Shown piece by piece: positions 43,699 through 51,574 of a DNA stretch of 64,000 nucleotides. The notes beneath the pieces were generated by a model, which worked only from the letters and a program-made list of their open reading frames with translations, was not told where the DNA came from and made no database searches. Both the position numbers and the translations under genes were made by a program. The stretch is taken from positions 372,001 through 436,000 of the forward strand of contig NZ_LVEN01000042.1 in assembly GCF_001686925.1 (NCBI RefSeq), read 5' to 3'. This DNA is from Flavobacterium piscis. GTDB lineage: Bacteria; Bacteroidota; Bacteroidia; Flavobacteriales; Flavobacteriaceae. Within the stretch, counting starts at the first letter, position 1. Every line of letters starts with the position of its first letter.

Positions 43699-44208
43699 TC
43701 AGCCTTTTATCTTAACCGGAATTCCCGAAACCATCAACACCACTTCATCAGCATTTGAAGCCAGAAACTGATTCATCCAGCCTTGCAATTCGGTAAATTT
43801 TCTGCCAATATGAGTTTCGGCATGAACACCCATTCCGATTTCGTTAGTTACAATTATTAAAGTTGTATTTTCCTGATTTACTATCGAAAGAAACTCTTTT
43901 TTTGCTTCTTCCAAACTTAAATTCACATCATATTTATGATCGGTAAAAAAGTTGGTTAACCAAAGTGTTACGCAATCGATCAGCGCTACTTTTTGGGTAA
44001 AATCAATTTTACTTAAATATTTTTCCTCTTCAATATTTGTCCATCGTTCGTCACGTTCCTGCTGATGACGATCGATTCTGTTCTGGAAATCGGCATCCCA
44101 TTTTCTTGCAGTTGCGACATAAATTGGTGAATCTGAAAGTTGTAAAGCCAGGTTTTGGGCATAACTACTTTTTCCTGATCGTTCGCCTCCGGTAATTAAG
44201 TAAACCAT
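43699..44208 (-). CDS. cobU: Adenosylcobinamide kinase / adenosylcobinamide-phosphate guanylyltransferase
   Basis: A 169-residue bifunctional nucleotide-loop enzyme that phosphorylates cobinamide and adds GMP. The P-loop is GGERSGKSS, the second motif is YVATARKWDADF (with the RIDRHQQER catalytic-histidine segment after it), and LIDCVTLWLTNFF and VTNEIGMGVHAETHIGRKF are diagnostic. It is needed to salvage incomplete corrinoids and supplies the CobS substrate. Confidence 0.93.
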   Translation of the reverse strand: MVYLITGGERSGKSSYAQNLALQLSDSPIYVATARKWDADFQNRIDRHQQERDERWTNIEEEKYLSKIDFTQKVALIDCVTLWLTNFFTDHKYDVNLSLEEAKKEFLSIVNQENTTLIIVTNEIGMGVHAETHIGRKFTELQGWMNQFLASNADEVVLMVSGIPVKIKG

Positions 44209-44223
44209 TTTAATTATTAATTG

Positions 44224-44613
44224 TTAATTGTTAGTTGTTAATTTGAGGGACTGCTTAGAAACGATTTGATTTTTTGTAGATTTAATAATGCTGGTTATTA
44301 GTTTTAAAATTTCTATTGCATCATTATTGATATTTTCAAATTCTTTTTTATTCAGATAATCAGTTGCGTACAATAATTCCAACCAGTAAGCAGGCTCATT
44401 TGCCTCTTTTTGTGCGATTGCAAATTTATGAATAAAATCGTTTTTGCTTTCAGCATGTTCAGCTTCTCTTACGATTGCACCAATGCTAGTTCCTGATCTA
44501 AGCAACTGTTTTGAAAGGGTAAATTCTTTTTTCTCATTTGATAAATATTGACTTAATTTTACTATTCTAATAGCAAAATCAAAACTTTTATTTTTCACAA
44601 CGTTATTTTTCAT
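44224..44613 (-). CDS. Four-helix-bundle protein (23S rRNA intervening-sequence protein family)
   Basis: About 129 residues, starting at ATG 44613 (upstream only a TTG in frame). It has the S23/TIGR02436 pattern: an N-terminal DFAIRIVKLSQYL helix, LSKQLLRSGTSIGAIVREAE, FIHKFAIAQKEANEPAYWLELL and a C-terminal helix with IEILKLITSIIKS. The family was found in 23S rRNA intervening sequences but is also widespread as free genes of unknown function. It interrupts the cob operon and is flanked by an 18-bp inverted repeat whose left copy encodes its last residues. Confidence 0.85.
   Translation of the reverse strand: MKNNVVKNKSFDFAIRIVKLSQYLSNEKKEFTLSKQLLRSGTSIGAIVREAEHAESKNDFIHKFAIAQKEANEPAYWLELLYATDYLNKKEFENINNDAIEILKLITSIIKSTKNQIVSKQSLKLTTNN
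44226..44243 (+). repeat. Left copy of an 18-bp inverted repeat flanking the four-helix-bundle gene
   Basis: AATTGTTAGTTGTTAATT, which overlaps the gene's stop region; its exact inverse is at 44614-44631. Confidence 0.85.
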
Positions 44614-44631
44614 AATTAACAACTAACAATT
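44614..44631 (-). repeat. Right copy of an 18-bp inverted repeat flanking the four-helix-bundle gene
   Basis: AATTAACAACTAACAATT, the exact inverse of 44226-44243, ending right beside the gene's ATG. Simple-sequence character makes chance or slippage possible. Confidence 0.85.
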
Positions 44632-44639
44632 TATAATTA

Positions 44640-45002
44640 TCAATAAGGACAATGCCTGCAATCATTTCCGCAACAAGTTCCTCTTTTTAGGTGAAACCAG
44701 GTTTTAAAAACGTACTTGTCATTTTCGATATAATAATCGATTCCTTCAATTAGTTTTTCTTGTTTAGGTAATGATATTGCTTTGTTTATAAGTGCTTTTT
44801 GAGGGGTAATTGTTTCTACATAAGCATCAATTTTGTCTTCGCAAGCTTCCTTAAAGCAAATCGGACACAGGCAATCGCCTCCTTCAGAAAGGTTAAAAAT
44901 AGGAGGGAAGTCATTGCACCAACATTTGCTTTCTTCTGAAATATCTCCACAACTAAAAGAAGATTCACAACTTGAGCAAACTTTCGTTTTTATGCTATTC
45001 AT
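44640..45002 (-). CDS. Cysteine-rich CWC protein fused to DUF5522
   Basis: A 120-residue protein with two parts. Residues 1-55 carry the CWC-type cysteine pattern (CSSCESSFSC, CWCNDFPP, CLCPICFKEAC), likely a metal site. Residues about 75-120 are DUF5522 (EGIDYYIENDKYVFKTWFHL and the terminal CCGNDCRHCPY). The two families are often separate neighbouring genes or families; here they form one ORF. It is the first gene of the minus-strand cob operon, but its link with B12 is only positional. Confidence 0.82.
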   Translation of the reverse strand: MNSIKTKVCSSCESSFSCGDISEESKCWCNDFPPIFNLSEGGDCLCPICFKEACEDKIDAYVETITPQKALINKAISLPKQEKLIEGIDYYIENDKYVFKTWFHLKRGTCCGNDCRHCPY

Positions 45003-45175
45003 AGGTTAAAGATGGTATTTTTTTGGTTTTGTAAGAATAAAGGTAAACAAAAAAAATAGAAATTGCGTTACCTTTGTAACTCTCGAAAAGAGTAAAATTT
45101 ATCCGGTAATAGTTTACATTACGAGATAAAATGGAGAATGCAAAAACTATTCCTTAAAAATAAGATAACCCATAT

Positions 45176-46318
45176 ATGAAACATTTATTACCAAAACTGA
45201 TTTTTATTTTACCCTTTTTTGTTCTTGTTGGATGCAAAAAAAATGAAACAGAAGCCATTGTAAAAAATGAAATTGCGAAAAACAGTATCGAATACGCATC
45301 GGGACTTTCTATAGTAAAGCACGATGGATATTCAGTTGTAACAGTTTCTGAGCCCTGGCCAAATTCCAATGCAAAATTTACTTATATTCTAAAAGAAAAA
45401 GAAGCGAAGGTTCCGGATAGTTTGCAAAAATATACCACAATAAAAATTCCTTTAGAGTCTGTTGTGGTAACTTCAACCACTAATATTCCATTTCTCGAGA
45501 TGCTCGAAGTCGAAGATAAATTAGTTGGATTTCCGCATACAGATTATGTTTCATCAGAAAAAACCAGAGTTTTAATCGACAAAGGATCCGTTAAAAATGT
45601 AGGTGAAAACGAAAAATTAAATATCGAGCAATTAATCGAATTGTCTCCGGATTTGATTGTAACTTTTGGTGTAGACAACAACAATTCGGCGTTGGATAAT
45701 TTGAAAAAAAGTGGTTTAAATGTTTTAATTCAGGCCGACTGGATGGAACAATCTCCACTAGGAAAAGCAGAATGGATCAAACTTTACGGAGCTTTATTTG
45801 GTAAAGAAGACAAAGCCAAAGAATTATTTGATAAAATTGTTACCAGTTATGATCAGGCAAAAAAATTAGTAGCTGATAAACCTGCAGCCTCATCTGTTTT
45901 ATATGGTTCGATGTATGAAGATGTTTGGTATGTAGCCAAAGGAAACAGCTGGGTAGCCCAGTTTATGAAAGATGCTCACGCTAATTATTTATGGGCAGAC
46001 TTAAAAGGAACGGGAAGTGAAGGCTTATCTTTTGAAAAAGTCTTGGTAAAAGCCAAAACGGCTAATTTTTGGATTGCTTCCGGATCGTTTAAGACTTTGG
46101 CAGAAATAGAAAAAACCAACCCGCATTACAGTCAGTTTGATGCCTTTAAAAATAAAAATGTGTATACATTCGAAGGTAAATACGGAGCAACAGGAGGAAC
46201 TGTTTATTATGAATCGGCTCCAAGCCGTCCGGATTTAGTATTGAAAGATTATATCAAGATTTTTCATCCTGATTTATTGCCAAGCTATGAATTTACTTTT
46301 GCATCAAAATTAAACTAA
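45176..46318 (+). CDS. btuF: ABC transporter substrate-binding lipoprotein, probable corrinoid binder (BtuF-like)
   Basis: A 380-residue class III substrate-binding protein with a lipobox (PFFVLVGC). Motifs include LIELSPDLIVTFGVD, a central helix rich in Lys/Glu, and SAPSRPDLVLKDYIKIFHPDLL. It lies five bases before the permease and divergent from the cob operon. The fold also serves iron-siderophore and haem uptake, so the substrate is assigned from context. An upstream TACCTTTG (45069-45076) is a possible -7 element. Confidence 0.83.
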   Translation: MKHLLPKLIFILPFFVLVGCKKNETEAIVKNEIAKNSIEYASGLSIVKHDGYSVVTVSEPWPNSNAKFTYILKEKEAKVPDSLQKYTTIKIPLESVVVTSTTNIPFLEMLEVEDKLVGFPHTDYVSSEKTRVLIDKGSVKNVGENEKLNIEQLIELSPDLIVTFGVDNNNSALDNLKKSGLNVLIQADWMEQSPLGKAEWIKLYGALFGKEDKAKELFDKIVTSYDQAKKLVADKPAASSVLYGSMYEDVWYVAKGNSWVAQFMKDAHANYLWADLKGTGSEGLSFEKVLVKAKTANFWIASGSFKTLAEIEKTNPHYSQFDAFKNKNVYTFEGKYGATGGTVYYESAPSRPDLVLKDYIKIFHPDLLPSYEFTFASKLN

Positions 46319-46323
46319 ACGTA

Positions 46324-47352
46324 TTGATCAATAAAAAGCGAAATATAATCCTGTTTTCGGTACTTGCTTTAACACTTTTATTTATGTTTTTTCTGGACAT
46401 TAGTTTGGGGTCTGTTACCATTCCGTTCAAAGAAGTATATACGAGTTTAACAGGTGGTCAAGCCAGTAAATCGACCTGGGAATATATCATTATTAATTAT
46501 CGTTTGCCAAAAGCAATTACGGCAATGTTAGTTGGCGTAGGTCTGGCTATTAGCGGACTATTAATGCAAACCTTATTCAGGAATCCGCTGGCGGGGCCGG
46601 ATGTTTTAGGATTAAGTTCCGGAGCAATATTAGCCGTAGCCATTGTGATTTTAGGAGCAGGTTTTTTACCGTCATTTTTAAACTCAATCTTATTATCACC
46701 ATACGGAATTGTGTTCGCCTCAACATTAGGAAGTATCCTGGTTTTACTATTGGTTTTATTAGTAGCACAGCGTTTACGAAACACAATGGCAATTTTAATT
46801 GTAGGACTTATGTTTGGTAGTTTTACGAGTGCTATTGTAGGCGTTTTAACTTATTTTAGTTCGGCTGAACAATTGCAAAAATTTACTTTTTGGTCGTTAG
46901 GAAGCCTCGGAAACCTTTCCTGGACATCTATTTCGATACTAGCAGTTTGCGTTGGTTTGGGGTTGCTTTTAAGCGCCAGCAGCATAAAACCGCTAAATGC
47001 ATTGCTTCTTGGCGAAAATTATGCTAAGAGTATGGGATTGAATTATAAAAAAGCGAGACTCATTATTATATTTGCCACAAGTATTTTAGCCGGAAGTGTA
47101 ACCGCTTTTGCCGGACCAATAGCGTTTATAGGATTAGCAGTTCCGCATATTGCAAAACTAACATTTCAAACCAGTAATCACGCTGTTTTATATTGGAGCA
47201 CATTTTTTTACGGCGGCATTATCATGTTATTTTGTGACATGGCATCTCAATTACCGGGATTAGACACAACATTGCCTATTAATGCCATAACATCCATAAT
47301 TGGAGCACCGGTTGTAGTTTATTTATTAATGAGAAAAAGAAATTTTCAGTAA
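46324..47352 (+). CDS. btuC: FecCD/BtuC-type ABC transporter permease
   Basis: A 342-residue inner-membrane permease with ten helices of the iron-chelate/B12 family. Motifs include YRLPKAITAMLVGVGLAISG, GLLMQTLFRNPLAGPDVLGLSSGA, SLGNLSWTS, and the coupling-helix stretch AGPIAFIGLAVPHIAKL. TTG 46324 is the only plausible start; no in-frame ATG exists before the first helix. It is translated five bases after the substrate-binding protein. Confidence 0.85.
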   Translation: MINKKRNIILFSVLALTLLFMFFLDISLGSVTIPFKEVYTSLTGGQASKSTWEYIIINYRLPKAITAMLVGVGLAISGLLMQTLFRNPLAGPDVLGLSSGAILAVAIVILGAGFLPSFLNSILLSPYGIVFASTLGSILVLLLVLLVAQRLRNTMAILIVGLMFGSFTSAIVGVLTYFSSAEQLQKFTFWSLGSLGNLSWTSISILAVCVGLGLLLSASSIKPLNALLLGENYAKSMGLNYKKARLIIIFATSILAGSVTAFAGPIAFIGLAVPHIAKLTFQTSNHAVLYWSTFFYGGIIMLFCDMASQLPGLDTTLPINAITSIIGAPVVVYLLMRKRNFQ

Positions 47353-47396
47353 ATAATGGCCCACGGATTCGACGGATAAAACTGATTTTCACAGAT

Positions 47397-47474
47397 TTTA
47401 AAATCATTTTAATCATTTAATCTGTGGCAAAAAAAACTTAGCAACTTAGCCTCTCAGAACCTTAGTAACTTTAA
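47397..47474 (+). repeat. Dispersed intergenic repeat (family A half plus CTTAG tail)
   Basis: ATTTAATCTGTGGC followed by eight A and a CTTAG-rich tail (AACTTAGCAACTTAGCC, then TCTCAGAACCTTAGTAACTT), matching 12668-12733. It ends four bases before the ATG of the ABC ATPase, so it forms most of its leader. Confidence 0.7.
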
Positions 47475-47477
47475 AAG

Positions 47478-48254
47478 ATGACGACTATTTTAGAAACTTC
47501 AAATTTAAGCATTGGCTATAAGTCCAAGAAAGCAACTGTGGTTATTGCCGAGAATCTAAATTTGAATTTAACTTCAGGAAAACTCATTTCATTAATAGGA
47601 GCAAACGGAATTGGGAAATCGACTTTATTACGAACGATTACAGGAATTCAGGACCCACTATCAGGAAATGTTTTTCTGAATGATAAAAATATAAATAGCT
47701 ACAAACCTTTGGATTTAGCACAGAATCTAAGTTTGGTATTAACCGAAAAATTACCGCCAAGCAATCTTTCTGTTTTCGAATTAGTGGCATTAGGCCGTCA
47801 GCCATACACCAACTGGATTGGCACTTTAACCCAAACCGATATCGAGAAAGTTCAGGAAGCATTAGAACTGACACAAATCGAACATTTGGCTCAAAAAAAA
47901 CATTTTGAAATTAGCGACGGACAATTGCAAAAAGTTCTAATTGCAAGAGCTTTGGCGCAAGATACACCGCTTATTATTCTGGACGAACCAACAACACATC
48001 TTGATTTACTGCACAAAGTTTCGTTGTTTAAATTGTTGAAAAAGCTAACTCAGGAAACTCAAAAATGTATTTTGTTTTCGACTCACGATATCGATCTGGC
48101 AATTCAGTTAAGCGACGAAATGATTATCATGACGCCGGAATTAATTGTTCAGGACGAACCTTGTAATTTAATTTCAAAAGGAAGTTTTGCAACTTTATTC
48201 AAAGATGAACATATTGTTTTTGATGCCGAAAAAGGGAAGTTTGTAATTACTTAG
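47478..48254 (+). CDS. btuD: ABC transporter ATP-binding protein (BtuD-like)
   Basis: A 258-residue cytoplasmic ATPase for the preceding permease. Walker A is GANGIGKST, Q-loop SLVLTEK, signature ISDGQLQK (an uncommon D for the usual G), Walker B LIILDEPTTHLD and switch FSTHDI. It completes the importer but is separated from btuC by 125 bases holding a dispersed repeat, which may affect coupled expression. Confidence 0.85.
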   Translation: MTTILETSNLSIGYKSKKATVVIAENLNLNLTSGKLISLIGANGIGKSTLLRTITGIQDPLSGNVFLNDKNINSYKPLDLAQNLSLVLTEKLPPSNLSVFELVALGRQPYTNWIGTLTQTDIEKVQEALELTQIEHLAQKKHFEISDGQLQKVLIARALAQDTPLIILDEPTTHLDLLHKVSLFKLLKKLTQETQKCILFSTHDIDLAIQLSDEMIIMTPELIVQDEPCNLISKGSFATLFKDEHIVFDAEKGKFVIT

Positions 48255-48290
48255 GATTCTTCATAAGTTAAAAGATCGCATTATTTATAA

Positions 48291-48448
48291 GTCCCAGCGT
48301 GGCGTTATATTTATAGAAAAAGTTATCACATTTTAGGCAGAACCCCAGATGGGTGAAATATTTATAATAAAGAAGAATATATATCGCTCCGCTGGAGTTT
48401 TGGTTGAGGGTCAGTACTCTAGCTATAAATATTACGCTCCGCTGGAGC
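48291..48448. repeat. MITE-like inverted-repeat element, family D
   Basis: The left end (48291-48316) and the inverse of the right end (48423-48448) match at 21 of 26 positions, both ending ATATTTATAG. Two internal hairpin modules repeat the theme: CCCCAGATGGG with AAATATTTATA (about 48342-48366), and CGCTCCGCTGGAG (48385-48397), which recurs exactly at 48435-48447. No ORF. Confidence 0.8.
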
Positions 48449-48503
48449 TTTTGACCAAAATTTTAAATTAATTTAAAACTTCACTCTATTTTGAAAAGGG
48501 GGA

Positions 48504-48983
48504 TTATGAGATATTATTTTCTCTCTTATATCTATTTCTTTGTATGGTAAACGTAATTGTTAATTCATTGATATCAGTGCTTAAATCGGCAAGATCAAAC
48601 TTCATTATCTGTCCTGAATCAATAATATAATAAACGAAATAATAACGGGTATCTTTTTCGTTTTTATATTCAGTAACAACTCTTTCGTTTTCAGTATTAC
48701 TCCAGGGAACCAGAATTAAATTTCTATACTGAATTCCTTTAGAATTAATTCTAAATTGAATTTCATCAATTCTCTTTATTTCTTTAATTAAATAAGGAAT
48801 TTGAAATAGAAAAATACCTGATAGAACAAGTGAAACTAGAGATTGGTCTTGATTTAGAAAATATATTGCAGCCACAACAAGTCCTATTAAAAGCAAAATC
48901 CTCAAAAGAATATTTGTTCTTGTGTAGTAAATTAAGATTTCCTTAGAGTAGCTTAGATTATTTGCGTCTACTAAAGGTCTCAT
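48504..48983 (-). CDS. Hypothetical two-helix membrane protein
   Basis: About 159 residues from ATG 48983, which lies one base after the trmL stop; an upstream ORF start would overlap trmL and is rejected. Two close membrane helices (about 27-43 and 48-66) are followed by a cytoplasmic beta-rich domain (NSKGIQYRNLILVPWSNTEN, then VVTEYKNEKDTRYYFVYYI) resembling a PH-like fold. No family was recognised. It is translationally linked to trmL but the link need not be functional. Confidence 0.72.
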   Translation of the reverse strand: MRPLVDANNLSYSKEILIYYTRTNILLRILLLIGLVVAAIYFLNQDQSLVSLVLSGIFLFQIPYLIKEIKRIDEIQFRINSKGIQYRNLILVPWSNTENERVVTEYKNEKDTRYYFVYYIIDSGQIMKFDLADLSTDINELTITFTIQRNRYKRENNIS

Positions 48984-48984
48984 T

Positions 48985-49440
48985 TTAAAGTTTGATCCCA
49001 ATTTGTCTCTTAGCTTCACCAATTACAAAAGCAACAGAATTCGCAATATTAAAACTTCTGATTAATTTCGACATTGGGATCGTTAAATGGTTCTCAAAAC
49101 GAGCTAAAACTTCCTGGCTTAATCCAACACTTTCTTTTCCAAAAACCAGCCAGTCTCCATCCTGAAAATCAGTTTCCAAATACGATTTTTCGGCGTGAGA
49201 ACTCATCAGAAAAACACGTGACTGATCAGGAATTTGATTGATCCATTCTTCAATATTCTGATATTCGGTAACATCAAGATGTACCCAATAATCCAAACCG
49301 GAACGTTTTAGGTTTTTATCATTAATTACAAATCCAAACGGATGAATTAAGTGCAATCTACTTTCGGTACCCACACACAATCGTCCAATATTTCCAGTAT
49401 TATTTGGTATTTCAGGTTCTACAAGAACAACGTTTAGCAT
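48985..49440 (-). CDS. trmL: tRNA (cytidine(34)-2'-O)-methyltransferase
   Basis: A 151-residue SPOUT methyltransferase modifying the wobble ribose of tRNA-Leu. Motifs are the start LNVVLVEPEIPNNTGNIGRL, the central LVFGKESVGL and the trefoil-knot end LTIPMSKLIRSFNIANSVAF. Length matches TrmL (about 150-160) rather than the longer SpoU enzymes. Confidence 0.93.
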   Translation of the reverse strand: MLNVVLVEPEIPNNTGNIGRLCVGTESRLHLIHPFGFVINDKNLKRSGLDYWVHLDVTEYQNIEEWINQIPDQSRVFLMSSHAEKSYLETDFQDGDWLVFGKESVGLSQEVLARFENHLTIPMSKLIRSFNIANSVAFVIGEAKRQIGIKL

Positions 49441-49503
49441 TTTTTTTAGTTATGAGTTATGAATTATAAGTTATGAGTTTTAAGAATTATCTAATTTTCA
49501 AAT

Positions 49504-50082
49504 TCACTCATTATCTAATGTAAAAAAATCCGGAACTTCTAAAACTTCACCGGCTTTCAGGTTTTGCAAATATACATTTCCTATACGAACACGAACCAAT
49601 CGTAAAGTCGGAAAACCAACAGCAGCTGTCATTTTTCGAACCTGACGAAATTTTCCTTCGTTTACTGTTATCGATGCCCAAGAAGTTGGTCCATGACGTT
49701 CGTCCCGTATTTTTTTCGCCCTTGGTCCAAAATCAGGAATTTCAGTAACGATAAAAGCAGAACAGGGTTTCGTTTTGTATTTGCCGCCATCAAAACCTAT
49801 TTCTACACCTTTTTGCAATTCCTCAATCGCTTCCGGAGTAATAACACCGTCAACCTGAACATAATATTCTTTATCGACTTTTTTGCTTCGTATTTGTTCG
49901 CTCACTTTTCCGTCAGTCGTCAATAAAAGCAATCCTTCAGAATCTTCGTCAAGCCTGCCAATAGCCATAGTTCCTTCGGGGAAATCGTATAATTCTCCCA
50001 AAAGCTTTTTCTTTCTTTTTAATTCATAAATAAATTGACTCAGATAGCCGTAAGGTTTAAAAAGAATAAAATGTTGATGCAT
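49504..50082 (-). CDS. Pseudouridine synthase (RluE/RsuA family)
   Basis: A 192-residue enzyme without the S4 domain, as in RluE, which modifies 23S rRNA. It begins FILFKPYGYLSQF and has the catalytic-aspartate motif AIGRLDEDSEGLLLLT, then KEYYVQVDG and the C-terminal EGKFRQVRKMTAAVGFPTLRLVRVRIG. All core motifs are present. The exact rRNA position cannot be told from sequence. Confidence 0.88.
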   Translation of the reverse strand: MHQHFILFKPYGYLSQFIYELKRKKKLLGELYDFPEGTMAIGRLDEDSEGLLLLTTDGKVSEQIRSKKVDKEYYVQVDGVITPEAIEELQKGVEIGFDGGKYKTKPCSAFIVTEIPDFGPRAKKIRDERHGPTSWASITVNEGKFRQVRKMTAAVGFPTLRLVRVRIGNVYLQNLKAGEVLEVPDFFTLDNE

Positions 50083-50224
50083 GCCGTATTTTTAGACTGC
50101 AAAGATAGTTTTGTTTGAGATGGAATTAAAATATTGATGCAATAATCCAAATGCAATGTTAAAGGGTTTAGAAATCCGCTATAGAATTCGTAATATTATA
50201 AGACTAACACTAAAATACAAAATT

Positions 50225-50593
50225 ATGGAAACTAATAATTTAGGAACGAAAAAGATAAATGGAGTACAAAAAGATATCGATGAAACTAAAGGAAAAAACA
50301 TTTCTCACGATGGAAAATCAGATGATGCAAAACTTAAAAAAGAGGTAGTTGCCGATAAAGATGGTGATAAAAAAGTGGTTGACAGAGCGCGAAATGAGAA
50401 CGAAGATATTAACGTAAAGGATGATGGAAAAGCTAAAGGTGCTAATGCCAATAGAGGAGTGTCATCAGATGAAGAGGCCAAAAAAACGGTAGAGAATAAA
50501 GACAGAAATTCTGATATTACACCTAATCGTTATCCTAATTCTAATCCTGAAAGTCATGAAGATCGTGGGAACATGAAATTAGATGAGGAGTAA
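50225..50593 (+). CDS. Small highly charged, probably disordered protein
   Basis: About 122 residues from ATG 50225; the upstream in-frame start at 50156 adds a hydrophobic-basic leader with no support. The protein is nearly all Lys, Asp, Glu, Asn and Gly (KKEVVADKDGDKKVVDRA, SSDEEAKKTVENKDRNSD) with no hydrophobic core, so it is probably unfolded in solution. Composition resembles hydrophilin-like stress proteins, but no motif confirms this. It lies 165 bases before an SDR gene. Confidence 0.68.
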   Translation: METNNLGTKKINGVQKDIDETKGKNISHDGKSDDAKLKKEVVADKDGDKKVVDRARNENEDINVKDDGKAKGANANRGVSSDEEAKKTVENKDRNSDITPNRYPNSNPESHEDRGNMKLDEE

Positions 50594-50757
50594 GTGCTAT
50601 CTTTAAAATAGTAAATATTTTGCTGAATTAAATCCTTTTTTTCTAAAATAACATTTGATTGGCAATTGGCGTTAATGTTATTCTAAACTTGGTTTTGAGA
50701 TTGGTCTTCCCTGTAGATCTACGTAAATTGTAGTACAAATTTTAAATAAAATTAAAA

Positions 50758-51510
50758 ATGGCACTTTTAGAAAACAAAGTAGCTTTTGTATCCGGTGGCG
50801 GTTCAGGAATTGGTCGCGCAGTAGCAGAAGCTTATGCCCGTGAAGGAGCAAAGGTAGTACTTTCAGATATTAACGTAGAACACGGTGAAGAAACCGTAAA
50901 ATTTATAAAGGATCAAGGTGGTGAAGCTTTTTTTGTAAAAGGAGATTCATCAAGCGCAAGCGATAATAAACACATGGTTGAAGTAACCGTTTCTAAATAC
51001 GGCCGACTAGACATTTCGTGTAACAATGCAGGAATGGGAGGTCCGGCAAAACCAACCGGCGAATACGAACCGGAAGCATGGGATAAAGTAATTGCGCTGA
51101 ATTTGAGCGGTGTTTTTTATGCGTGTCGTTATCAATTGGAGCAAATGGAAAAAAATGGGGGAGGAAGTATTGTCAACATAGCATCTATTCACGGTCAGGT
51201 TGCAGCACCGCTTAGTCCTGCCTATACAGCATCAAAACATGGCGTTGTAGGACTAACTAAAAATATTGCAGCAGAGTATGCACAAAAAAATATTCGTTGT
51301 AATGCAGTTGGACCTGGTTATATCGAAACTGCTTTGCTAAAAGATAATTTAAACAACGATGCCATGAGTTCTATAGCAGCAAAAGCACCGATGAACCGTT
51401 TAGGAACTGCCGAAGAAATTGCAGAATTGGTATTATTTCTAAGTTCAGAAAAATCTTCTTTCACAACCGGAAGTTACATTATTGCTGATGGCGGATATAC
51501 CGCAATCTAA
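50758..51510 (+). CDS. SDR family oxidoreductase
   Basis: A 250-residue classical short-chain dehydrogenase. It has the cofactor motif SGGGSGIGRAVAEAY, the DxD-type LSDINVEHG suggesting NAD preference, NNAGMGG, the catalytic SIHGQ and YTASKHG (Ser, Tyr and Lys) and the C-terminal GSYIIADGGYTAI. A glucose-dehydrogenase-like or cyclohexanol-dehydrogenase-like substrate is possible, not shown. Confidence 0.88.
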   Translation: MALLENKVAFVSGGGSGIGRAVAEAYAREGAKVVLSDINVEHGEETVKFIKDQGGEAFFVKGDSSSASDNKHMVEVTVSKYGRLDISCNNAGMGGPAKPTGEYEPEAWDKVIALNLSGVFYACRYQLEQMEKNGGGSIVNIASIHGQVAAPLSPAYTASKHGVVGLTKNIAAEYAQKNIRCNAVGPGYIETALLKDNLNNDAMSSIAAKAPMNRLGTAEEIAELVLFLSSEKSSFTTGSYIIADGGYTAI

Positions 51511-51535
51511 AATGTGATTTTTTGGTTTAATATAA

Positions 51536-51570
51536 AAAAGGCATCCCTTTTTATGACGAGATGCCTTTTT
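51536..51570. terminator. Bidirectional terminator between the SDR and MepB genes
   Basis: AAAAGGCATC/GATGCCTTTT stem between convergent genes, with A and T runs on its sides. Confidence 0.85.
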
Positions 51571-51574
51571 CTAT

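Noticed and set aside
44224..44613. True 23S rRNA intervening sequence
   Set aside because: No rRNA sequence lies on either side; only the protein family is shared.
45003..45175. Second cobalamin riboswitch between the CWC gene and btuF
   Set aside because: I looked for the AGCCAGGAGACCTGCC box and the CCCGCAACTG core on both strands and found neither.
48984..49022. Upstream start for the two-helix membrane protein, overlapping trmL by 38 bases
   Set aside because: ATG 48983, one base after the trmL stop, gives normal coupling and the added residues have no support.
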